NCBI RefSeq assembly: GCF_035582795.1
Contig: NC_134365.1
Coordinates: forward strand, 222,039,887-222,103,886
Length of the DNA: 64,000 nt
Origin: Mycteria americana
Lineage: Eukaryota > Chordata > Aves > Ciconiiformes > Ciconiidae
Direction: 5' to 3'
The notes under the pieces were generated by a model, which saw only the letters and a list, made by a program, of their open reading frames with translations, searched no databases and had not been told where the DNA came from. A program made the translations under genes and the position numbers. This document shows positions 16,701 through 26,600 of the stretch, piece by piece (the first letter of the stretch is position 1; each line of letters opens with the position of its first letter).

Positions 16701-18435
16701 CCCCATTTCCACGGGCGAAGGGTGGGTGCCTGGGAGTGCCACGGGGCCGTGCCGGGGGGCTGGGACCGTGCCGGGGTACGGGGGGGCTGAGAGGGGCCGG
16801 GTGGGACCGGAGCAGGAGGCACGGCCGGGGAAGGGCACGGGGAGCGGGGTTTGGCCGCTGCACCCCGAGCCGTGGCGACCCACAGCTCGGTGACGTGGGG
16901 ACAGCTCAGGAGGGGTGTCTGGGTGCCTTTGGTGGGTGCCGCTGCCCCCCCCGGCTCTCCGCCTCGGTGGGTCCCAGCAGCGAGATCCATCTCCAGGCAG
17001 CGCCCGCGTCCCCGGCACCCCGGGGAACGTCTCGGTCCCTGGGCCACCCCCCAGCGTGTCCTTGCACCGGGGATGCTCCGGGGGTGAAGGCGCCCGTGGG
17101 ACCCCTCTCCCCCGCAGCGTCCCCCGGTGCGGTGGCGCAGCCGGGGGATAAGGCCGGGCTGGCGGTTGGCACTCACCGGGACGGCACGGCTCGGCCCCGG
17201 CAGCCGCCCCTCCGCAGCAGCGGCACAGCCTGCCCTTGGCCTTCAGCAGCCCGCAGGCGGGACGGACGCTGCAGCCCCACGGGGCCGTGGGGTCCTGACC
17301 CCAAGGACGGGGGACCCGGGGGGCCGTGGGGTCCTGACCCCAAGGACGGGGGGCCAGGCGGCGTTCCCAGGCCCGGCCGTTTCCAGGGGAGGCCGGTGAC
17401 GTCCCCAGCCGGCCGCGGGGACAGAGCCTGCTGCGGTTCGGGGTGGACCTGGTCCTGGGGGAAACCCGCTGGCAACGCAGCGGTGACGCCCACGGGTGAT
17501 CCCCGTCCTGCCGGGACCGTGCGCTACCGAGTCCTCGCCGGGGAGAGGGGGTCCCACCTTTGGGGTCACCTCCCTCCCCGGCAGGGACACGAGCAGGGCC
17601 GACGCCACGGTCGGCACCGCGGGGAAGGTGCGTGCCGGGGAGCGGGGGGGGGCACAGGCTGCATGGGGGGGCTCTGTCCCCACGAGGTGCAGGCAGGGTG
17701 CAGCGTGGGCCCCAGCAGTGCCCCCTCCCCGTCAGCCCCCCGGCATCGCCGGTGCTCGTGCCGCAGCACCGCAGCCGTGCCAGCGCCCGGCGTCAACACC
17801 GCAAAGCTTGTAGCTGGTTTTAAGTATATTGACCCCCCCGCTCCGGTGCGGTGGGAAACGTTTCGCCCGTGGGAGTGGGGGTGCTGCAGGGGGCACCCTG
17901 GGGCGAGCACCCCGGCACGGGGGGGGCCGCGGAGCTTCGGGTTCCCCGAACCCCCCGGGATGGTGGCGCGGGGTCCTCCCGTCCCCTCCGTCCCCTCCAG
18001 GTCTGGTTCCAGAACCGCCGAGCCAAATTCCGCAAGCAGGAGCGGGCGGCCAACGCCAAGGGTACCGGTGGCACCGCCGGCACCACCAGCAAGAAGTCAG
18101 AGCCGCGCTCGTCCTCGGAAGACGACGAGTCCAAGGAATCCAACTGCAGCCCGACGCCGGACAGCACGGCATCCCTGCCCGCTGCCGGCAGCCTCGGCAG
18201 CCCCGGCAGCAGCCTGAGCCCCAGCCCCGGCGCGGGGCCACCCATGGGACCCGGCCACCCCCCCCAGCCCCTCAAGGCACCCATCTGGCCCGGCGTGAGC
18301 ACCAGCAGCGGTGCCGCCAACGCCGCCGACCTGCTGAAGGCCTGGCAGCCTGCCGAAGCCGTGCCGGGACCTTTCTCCGGTGTCCTCTCCTCCTTCCATC
18401 GGAAGCCCAACGCCCTCAAGACAAACCTCTTCTGA
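13759..18435 (+). CDS. PHOX2A: PHOX2A paired-like homeodomain transcription factor
   Basis: PHOX2A is a nuclear paired-class homeodomain factor that specifies noradrenergic and autonomic neurons. Three coding exons, 13759-13969, 15539-15726 and 18001-18435, join in phase to give 277 residues (human 284). The start is fixed by [19 protein letters not shown], the known N-terminus. The homeodomain spans about residues 88-147 ([20 protein letters not shown] to [13 protein letters not shown]) with Gln at homeodomain position 50, and is split by the second intron before WFQNRR as expected. The tail retains [30 protein letters not shown] and the terminal [20 protein letters not shown]. The N-terminal and linker regions differ from mammals mainly in Ala/Gly/Pro-rich parts. 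Intron 1 holds two tandem arrays. Intron 2 (15727-18000) is GC-rich with one AT-rich patch near 17796-17832. No frame damage is seen. Confidence 0.98.
13985..14890. repeat. PHOX2A intron 1 minisatellite (CCGCCGGTGCTCGGTACC-like)
   Basis: About 900 bp of degenerate units near 15-18 bp, with a clearer 48-bp double unit around 14395-14500 (GTGCTCGGTGCCGCCGGTG core). Open frames cross it on both strands, but their products are Arg/Cys/Pro repeats with no resemblance to known proteins. Confidence 0.85.
15268..15455. repeat. 15-bp minisatellite in PHOX2A intron 1
   Basis: About 12 copies of a 15-bp unit (CCTGCCCGGTGCATC and variants), ending about 85 bp before the homeobox exon 2. Confidence 0.9.
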
Positions 18436-19560
18436 TGCGCCGGTCACCGGATCCGGCCGCCCCGAACCCCCCCGGCCCCCCACCGCCGCCCCACGCCCCC
18501 CGCCCGCCGCGCCGACGCTCCCACCACGGACCCAGCGATGATGCTCCGGCAAACGGCTGCCGGCGAGGAGATGGACCGGGGACCCCGCACCCCTGCCTGG
18601 CCGCCTGCACCCGAGGCTGCTCCCCGGGGGGGCCACGGGACCCCCACCCTCTCCTGGACCCCGCTCCGGCATCGCGGCAGCCCCCCGGGAGACCCCCCCG
18701 GGGTGAGGAAGCACTTTAGGGTTGGGGGTTCTGGGGGCCGCAGGGGGAGCAGTGCCGGGGAGTTCGGCAGCGAGAGCCCCCTCGGCGCGGGGAGGGGGTG
18801 ACGCCCCCCCCCCCCCCAATCCCACCTGCGGACATGGATTTGCCCCCCCCAGCAGCACCCCGGCCCGGCAGGACTGGAGGGGAGGAGACCCCCTCCTCCG
18901 GATGCGATGGGATTTTGGGGGGCAAACACAGGAGCGGGGCTTTGCGCTCACCGGCGATGCCACGGATGCTGCCAACGGGGACGAGGCGCCGGGAACCGTC
19001 ACCATCCTGCTGTGCCGAGGACGAGCCGCCCCGGTGATGCCGCAGCTCCCCCGGAGAGGGGCTGGCGTGGGACGGACCCCCCCGGAGCAGATTGTGGGAC
19101 CCCTTGGAGGAGCCGTGACCCCTCGCCGGCCGTCACCGCTGTGCCAGGAGCGGGATGGGTGCTGCCAGCGGTGCCGGCGCGGGTGCAGCCGGGACCACCC
19201 GGCACATCGCCGCCCGGCAGCGGCCTTGCGGAGGGGCCGGGGGGCCGGGGGTGCAGCTAGGCCCCTTGCACCCACCACGCCGGTGCTGCCCGTGCCGTGG
19301 ACTTCGCCAGCGCGGTGAGCATCGGCGCGGCCGTGCCAGCGTCCCTGTCTGTGTGTCTGTGCAGCGGCGGCAGCCGGACCCCGTCCCCGTCCCCTCCCCG
19401 CCGAGGGTTGTGTCCCCCCCCCCCGTCCCGGCTGAGGTGGGTTTGGGTTTCGCCTTTTTTCGTTCTTTTTTCGGTTTTTTGGTTTTTTAACCGTTCTGTA
19501 ATTTATTGACCCCCTTTGCAAATGACACTAATCCAAATAAAACTTAATTTATTGAAGACG
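18436..19560 (+). promoter_or_regulatory. PHOX2A 3' UTR and polyadenylation signal
   Basis: A 1.1-kb GC-rich stretch follows the PHOX2A stop and ends in a T-rich segment with AATAAA at 19536-19541. No other coding region is seen. Confidence 0.8.
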
Positions 19561-19969
19561 CCGCCAGCCCCCTGCCCTCCGCCCGGACCGCCCCCAGGGC
19601 TGCAGGGGGGGGGGGCTGCACGGCCACCCCCCCCCGAGCCCCCCGAGAGCCCCCTGTGCCAGCCGGGGACCCCCGGGCAATGCCGGGGGTGCCGCAGCCC
19701 CCCGACCCCGGTGCCTGTGGGGTGTTCCGGGTCCCCCCCCCAAAAAAAAGACTCTGAGCGGCTACAGGGACTTGGGGTGGCAGCCAAGGCCGGGGGGAGG
19801 AGGGGGTGCCCCATGCACCCCCCGGCACCCTTGGGTGGGTGGTGACGGGGAAGGTCCCCGGGGGCAGCGGGAGGGGGCGCGGAGCATGCGGGGTGCGTGC
19901 GGTGGGGGGGCCGGGGGGGCCTGGGGCCCTGAACCCCCCCAGGATGGGCAGGGAGCGGGCAGGGGGCTG

Positions 19970-20435
19970 CAGGGTGCGCAGGCAGGGTGTGCAGGGCGTG
20001 CAGGCAGTACAGGCAGGGTGTGCAGGCAGGGTGGGCAGGGTGTGCAGGCAGTACAGGCAGGGCGTGCAGGGCGTGCAGGCAGGGCGTGCAGGCAGGGTGC
20101 GCAGGCAGGGTGGGCAGGCAGTGCAGGCAGGGCGTGCAGGGTGGGCAGGCAGGGTGTGCAGGCAGGGTGGGCAGGGCGTGCAGGCAGGGTGTGCAGGCAG
20201 GGTGTGCAGGCAGCACAGGCAGGGTGTGCAGGGTGTGCAGGCAGGGTGTGCAGGCAGGCAGCACAGGCAGGGCATGCAGGTAGGGTGTGCAGGCAGCACA
20301 GGCAGGGTGTGCAGGGTGTGCAGGCAGTACAGGCAGGGTGTGCAGGCAGTGCAGGCAGGGTGTGCAGGGTGTGCAGGCAGGGTGTGCAGGCAGGCAGCAC
20401 AGGCAGGGCATGCAGGCAGGGTGTGCAGGCAGGGT
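19970..20435. repeat. GGCAGGGTGTGCA minisatellite
   Basis: About 35 degenerate units of 9-14 bp built from GCAGGCAG and GGGTGTGCAG. The array lies between PHOX2A and INPPL1. Long open frames on both strands, Cys/Gln/Gly-rich or Cys/Pro/His-rich, are artefacts of the repeat. Confidence 0.9.
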
Positions 20436-20494
20436 GCGGGCACAGCGTGCTCAGTGCAGGGCTGCGCTGCTGGGTCGGGGTCTGCGGGGGGGGG

Positions 20495-20690
20495 ACGGGG
20501 ATGGGGGGGGTCCTGTGCACTGGGGAGACTGGGGAGGGGGAGGGGGATGGGGGGTCTGGGCACTGGGGAGACTGGGGAGGGGGACGGGGATGGGGGGTCT
20601 GGGCACTGGGGACACTGGGGAGGGGGACGGGGATGGGGGGTCTGGGCACTGGGGACACTGGGGAGGGGGAGGGGAATGGGGGCTCTTCCA
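20495..20690. repeat. ~50-bp tandem repeat, about four copies
   Basis: Copies share GGGCACTGGGGACACTGGGG and GGGGATGGGGGGTCT blocks. They directly precede the 40-bp minisatellite. Confidence 0.8.
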
Positions 20691-20754
20691 AAGAGGGCAG
20701 CAGACCTGTCCCCCCCACGGCCCCACTCCTTGGGGAGGGGCCAGGGGACCAGGT

Positions 20755-22210
20755 CTCCAGCGTGCTGGGACCAGTATGGCCAGCCCAGAGGGTCCCAGAT
20801 TATGCTGGGACCAGTATGGCCAGCCTGAAGGGTCGAGGATTATGCTGGGACCAGTATGGCCAGACCGGAGGGTCCCAGACCATGGTGGGACCAGTACGGC
20901 CAGCCTGGGGGGTCCTGGATTATGCTGGGACCAGTATGGCCAGCCTGGAGGGTCCCAGATTATGCTGGGACCAGTATGGCCAGCCTGGAGTGTCCCAGAC
21001 CATGGTGGGACCAGTATGGCCAGCCTGGAGGGTCCTGGATTATGCTGGGACCAGTATGGCCAGCCTGGAGGGTCCCAGATTATGCTGGGACCAGTATGGC
21101 CAGCCTGAAGGGTCCGGGATTATGCCGGGACCAGTACGGCCAGCCTAGAGGGTCCCAGACCATGGTGGGACCAGTACGGCGAGCCTGGGGGGTCCTGGAT
21201 TATGCTGGGACCAGTATGGCCAGCCTGGAGGGTCCCGGATTATGGTGGGACCAGTATGGCCAGCCTGGAGGGTCCCGGATTATGCTGGGACCAGTATGGC
21301 CAGCCTGGAGGGTCCTGGATTATGCTGGGACCAGTACGGCCAGCCTGGGTGGTCCCGGATTATGCTGGGACCAGTACGGCCAGCCCGGAGGGTCCTGGAT
21401 TATGCTGGGACCAGTATGGCCAGCCCAGAGGATCCCGGATTATGCTGGGACCAGTACGGCCAGCCCAGAGGATCCCGGATTATGCTGGGACCAGTACGGC
21501 CAGCCTGGGTGGTCCCGGATTATGCTGGGACCAGTATGGCCAGCCTGGAGGGTCCTGGATTATGCTGGGACCAGTACGGCCAGCCTGGGTGGTCCCGGAT
21601 TATGCTGGGACCAGTACGGCCAGCCCGGAGGGTCCTGGATTATGCTGGGACCAGTATGGCCAGCCCAGAGGATCCCGGATTATGCTGGGACCAGTACGGC
21701 CAGCCTGGGGGGTCCTGGATTATGCTGGGACCAGTATGGCCAGCCTGGAGGGTCCTGGATTATGCTGGGACCAGTACGGCCAGCCCGGAGGGTCCTGGAT
21801 TATGCTGGGACCAGTATGGCCAGCCCAGAGGATCCCGGATTATGCTGGGACCAGTACGGCCAGCCTGGGGGGTCCTGGATTATGCTGGGACCAGTATGGC
21901 CAGCCTGGAGGGTCCTGGATTATGCTGGGACCAGTACGGCCAGCCCGGAGGGTCCTGGATTATGCTGGGACCAGTACGGCCAGCCCGGAGGATCCCGGAT
22001 TATGCTGGGACCAGTACGGCCAGCCTGGGTGGTCCCGGATTATGCTGGGACCAGTACGGCCAGCCCGGAGGGTCCCGGATTATGCTGGGACCAGTACAGC
22101 CAGCCCGGAGGGTCCCAGACCATGGTGGGACCAGTATGGCCAGCCTGGAGGGTCCCAGACCATGGTGGGACCAGTACGGCCAGCCCGGAGGGTCCCGGGC
22201 CATGCTGGAC
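20755..22210. repeat. 40-bp minisatellite, about 36 copies
   Basis: Very regular 40-bp units contain GGGACCAGTATGGCCAGCC and GATTATGCT. Copies differ at a few fixed positions (TATGG/TACGG, CCCGG/CCTGG, TTATGCT/CCATGGT). Because 40 is not a multiple of 3, each frame repeats every 120 bp and stays open, giving three overlapping frames of about 470-540 codons with a 40-residue period. No start context, intron or family resemblance supports a gene. Confidence 0.95.
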
Positions 22211-23414
22211 CGGGTTCCTCGTCCCGCCCCCGCCCCCCGTCCCCCGGCGCGCGCCCCGAGCCCGGCAATGACGACGGCGTCGAACACCCACAAACCAGCT
22301 CAGGATTTTACAGGCCCCGCCGGCGCGCGGAGCACGACCCGACGGCGGCTTCGGCAGAGGGGGTTCACACCGAACGCCCCGTTAGCCGGCGAGGGGCGCG
22401 GGGGCTGCCGGCGGGGGTCCGGCCCATCCTTCATCTCGGCCGGGGCGGTGGCAGCGGGGCCTGGGCGGGGGGGACGGGGGGGGGGACACGGACGAGGAGC
22501 CAGGCTGGGGTGGGCATCGCCCCTCCGCCACCCCCGGGCCACAGCCCACGGGGACGGGGAGAGCCCGGGGGGGTCACCCCGGGGGGGAAGGGGGGCGGAA
22601 GGCACGGCGGGGGGACCCCCGCCCTGGGGACCCCCGCCCTGGGGACCCCCCGCCCTGGGGACCCCCCTGGAAGGGCACTTGGTGAGGTGGGGGCTGAGCA
22701 CCCGTGGGGGGACCCGGCTGAGCACCCACGGGGGAACCTGGGTGCCAGCCCCGCTGCCACCGAGGGTGACGCAGCCCCCGGGAGGGGACGGATCCAGCAA
22801 GTACCTACTGGGTAAACTGAGAGGGGGGTGGGACACCCCGGAGGCACTGGAGGGGGGGGGGGCTGGGTGAAGGCACTGATCCACAACCTGAGCAGGGACC
22901 CCCTGGGTGGGGACGGGACCCCCAGGGTGGGGACGGGCACCCCGAGCTCTGCCCGGTGTCGTCCGCGGGGGCTGGCAGAGCCCCCCCATCCCATCCCATC
23001 CCATCCCATCCCATCCCGTCCCGTCCCATCCCATCCCGGCACCGGCCGGGCACCATGAAGGCACTTGGGTTGAAAGATGACTGCTCAGAGCCTCCTCCTC
23101 CTCCTCTTCCTCCTCCCTGGCTGTGAGGGGCCGCAGTGGGAGCCAGAGATCCCCGGGGTTCACCCCAAAAACCTCCCCCCGCCCGCAGGACCCCCCCCCC
23201 CCACGAGCCGAACGCTCGTCCCTTCTCTCAATAAATAAATAACTTAAACGAGGGGAGGCCCCATGGGCGGGACCCCCCCCTGAAATTGTCTGACCAGGAC
23301 CCGCCGCCCCCCTGCCCCCCCAACCCCCCCCACCCCGCCATTACCCAGCACCCAGGGGTGGCGGCCGCGGGGGTCCCGGTGCTCCCGCCGGCTGCTGGTG
23401 ACGGCTGCTGCTGG
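22211..23414. other. Intergenic / INPPL1 distal 3' region
   Basis: Sequence between the 40-bp array and the INPPL1 3' end. It holds a 4-copy 15-bp repeat near 22611-22670, a (CCCAT)n tract at 22984-23035, and on the minus strand an AU-rich ATTTATTTATT at about 23228-23240 that could belong to the INPPL1 3' UTR. No AATAAA or ATTAAA in INPPL1 orientation was found. Confidence 0.55.
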
Positions 23415-23640
23415 TGATGGCGGGATGCACGGATGCGGGATGCGCGGCCGCGGGATCCGGGATGCTCGGCCATGGGATCCGGGATGCGCGGCCGCGGGAT
23501 CCGGGATTTGCAACCACAGGATCTGGGATTTGCGACCGCAGGATCCGGGATTTGCGACCGCAGGATCTGGGATTTGCGACCGCGGGATCCGGGACGCTCG
23601 GCCGCGGGATGCGGGATTTGCGACCGCGGGACGCAGGGCC
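23415..23640. repeat. 24-bp minisatellite just 3' of the INPPL1 stop
   Basis: About nine copies of a ~24-bp unit with GGGATCCGGGAT plus TTGCGACCGC or GCGCGGCCGC. It begins within ten bases of the INPPL1 stop codon and so probably lies in its 3' UTR. Confidence 0.85.
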
Positions 23641-23644
23641 GCGG

Positions 23645-26600
23645 CTACTTGCGGAGCTGGAGGCTCTCCAGGAGGACGCGCTTGTGGCCGGGGTCCAGCA
23701 CGCCGGCCTCCTCCAGGTCCTCCTCCGTGATGTCGCTGGGGAGGGGGCGCAGGCGTGGGGCTCGCCGCCCCTGGGGGGGTCCCCCAGCCCCCGGGGGGGG
23801 GACACGGGACCCCCTTCCGTGGGCGCAGGAGCCCCTGCGGGGGTTGCTGGGTGCCCACTCGGCCTCCTCCCCAGCCTCCCACTCAGCGGGGACCCCCAGG
23901 GCAGCCCCCCCCGGCAGGGTGCCCCCCCCCCCAAGGGAGGACGTAGACCCCCCGGGGGGGGGGCTGGGGTCCCCCCCACCGCCCCGGGGGGGCCGCTCAC
24001 CTGAGGAACTCCAGGTCGTCCCAGCCGTTGCGCACCAGCCCCTCCTCGTACCGCTCCAGCCCCAGCGCCCGCAGCCACTCGCCCACGCCGGGCACGGCGC
24101 CCACGCCACGGCCCGCCTGGCACAGCGCCTGCGCGGCAGCACCCGCGCGTCGGCCCTGCGTCACCCCCGCCCCGGGCTGCGACCACCGCGGGGGGGGCTC
24201 TTCCCATGCTGGGGGCCATGCCCAGACCCCCCCTGCCCCATCCCGCCTGCTCCCCTGGCCCCAGAGGCGGGGGGGGCTGACGCAGGACGGGTGCCCAGCC
24301 TCCCGGCCGGGGTTTGTGCCCCCCGGCTCTGCCCCACAGCGGCACAGCCCCACGCCCCGGCACAGCCCGAAGCATCGCTGCAGCCCCTGATGGAGGGGGC
24401 CGGGGGTCCCAGCCCCATGACCTCCCCCCCCCCCCCAAACACCCACCTCCTCAGCCAGGTCCTCCTGGATGCTCTCCCGGATGGAGTGGGGGGGGAAGGC
24501 AAGGGGGCGGCCGTAGTCGGGGTGCAGGCAGCGGGGGGGCAGCTCCAACCGCCCCCCCTTGGCCAGCAGCGGTGGGGGGGGGGGCCGCTCGCCCCTTCCC
24601 GCCGGCGTAGTCCACCTCGCTCAGCGTCTTGGCCATCTGCAGCACCGAGCAGGAGCGGTCGTCCAGCAGCCCCCCCGCCGCGGGCAGCCCCCCGGGGGCG
24701 GGGGTCCCGCCGGGCCCCTCCAGCCCAAAGCCGGCCCCGACGGACGCCGGGGGCCGGGGGTGCAGCTTGGGCGGGGGGGACTCGCCGAAGGCGGCGCTGC
24801 CGGCGGCCGGCCGCGGTTTGGGCTCCTCGCGGCCGGTGGGCACCGGCAGCTCCTTGGCGCTGCCGTAGAAGGGGTTGGGGGGCAGCTCCAGCTCCCGCGG
24901 CAGCGGCGGCGGGGGGAAATCCGGCGGCGGCAGGTTGAGGGTGCCGGCATCCTCGTCCGAGGAGCTCTCCTCACCGCGGCACGCCGGCGGCTGCCCGGCC
25001 GAGGGGTGCCGGCGTCGCTCCGGCACTGCCAGCTGCACCTTGGCCTTGGGGGCGGGGGGTTTGCCGGGGTCCCCGGGCACCAGGAGCTGGTGCGGGACCC
25101 CCTCCAGCACGTAGTACGCCGGGTTGTTGAAGCTGTTCTTCAGCGGCCCCCCCGCCGGCTCCGGCATCGCCTCCGCCTTGGACCTGCGGGCACAGGGGTG
25201 AGCGTGGCGCCCCTGGGTGCGGGGGGTGCCGGCCGGCGTCCCCCCGGCCCTGCCCGTCCCCTCTCACCGGCTCGGGGCGGCCTCGTCCCTGGTGGTGCCG
25301 CGGGGCGGGGCGGGGGGCCGGGGGGCCGGCGCGGCGCTGCCCTTCTCGGGCTCCTCCGGCAGCTTCGCCGGGGCGGTGGCGGGCGGCTCGGCACCGGTGG
25401 GCTTCCGCCCCGCCGACCTGGGCGACAAGAGGTGTCGGGTGCCCCATGGGGCTCGGCCACTCCGGGACGGGGCTCAGACCCCCAGGGTGGGGCCAGCGCC
25501 GCTCTCGGAGGCACCGAGCCCCCCGGCCCTGACCCCGCGGCACAGAGCCAGCACCGGGGCTGTCCCCAGCCACGTCACGTACGCCACGCCGGAGGGATGC
25601 TCGGAGCGATACCTGTGCTCCCGTGACACCGGGGGGACGCTTCAGCCCCCCCCCGCCCCCCCCCAGGACCCCCAGCCGGGGGCCACTGGTGCTCCCCCAC
25701 CCCACCCCGCCGAGCCCCGTCCCCCGTACTTGGCATAGTCCTGGTTGGCTCTGGCACCCAGCGGCACCTTCCCTTTGCCAGCCGCCGTCTCGTCCTTATC
25801 GATGCTGATCCACTCTGCCAGGGGACAGCGGCTCAGCGGGGGGGGTCCCATCCCCGCCGTCCCCCCCTGGGGTGGGGGTCCTCACCGTAGAGCCTCTCAC
25901 GGGTGCCCAAGCGCTCGGCGGGCACCCGGACCTTCATGGAGCCGCGGATGTTGCCCGTCTCCTCGCCCCGGTGCGAGAGGTAGGTGAGGAACTGCTGCGC
26001 CGTGCTGCCGATCATGGACTTCAGGGCGATGACGCATTCCCCTGGGGACGGCAGCGGCGGGGGGTCGGGGGTCCGCATCCCCGAGGGAGGGACCCCCCCC
26101 GCCCCGGGAGGACGGCGCGGTGCCGGGGAGCCGGCGCGGGCACTCACCGTAGGACTCGTAGCCGTCGAGGGATTTGACGGTGAGCAGGAGGTGCTGGTCC
26201 TGCAGGTACTCGATCTCGGAGAGGATGGGCTTCAGCTGCGGGCAAGGGGACGGGACGCTGGCGCTGGGGGGGGTCTCCCTGCCAGCAGCCCCCCCCCCCC
26301 CACCCAGCACCAGCACCAGCCCTGCCCGGCCCCGGCCCCTCCTCACCGTGGGCAGCTGCCGGGACGACCACTGCACCTTGAGGAAGTTGATGTTGTCGCT
26401 GCTCTGGCTGTCGTTCTCGAAGCTCTTCTTGAACTCTGCGGTGGGGACGACCACGACACGGCACGGCCCCCCGTCAGCCCCCCGGGGACCGACCGTGCCG
26501 AGCCCCTCCCCGGCAGACCCCCGCCGCCGAGCCGGCCCCTCACCTTCCAGGCAGGTGGAATAAAACTCGATGAAGAACTTGGTGCGGCTGGCCGTCTTCA

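Noticed and set aside
20856-22870. Three overlapping ~470-540-codon frames with a 40-residue repeat
   Set aside because: All three frames of the same 40-bp minisatellite are open at once, so no single frame shows coding constraint.
23229-23238. AATAAATAAATAA on the plus strand
   Set aside because: No plus-strand gene ends here. On the INPPL1 sense strand it reads as ATTTATTTATT, so it is treated as an AU-rich element instead of a polyadenylation signal.
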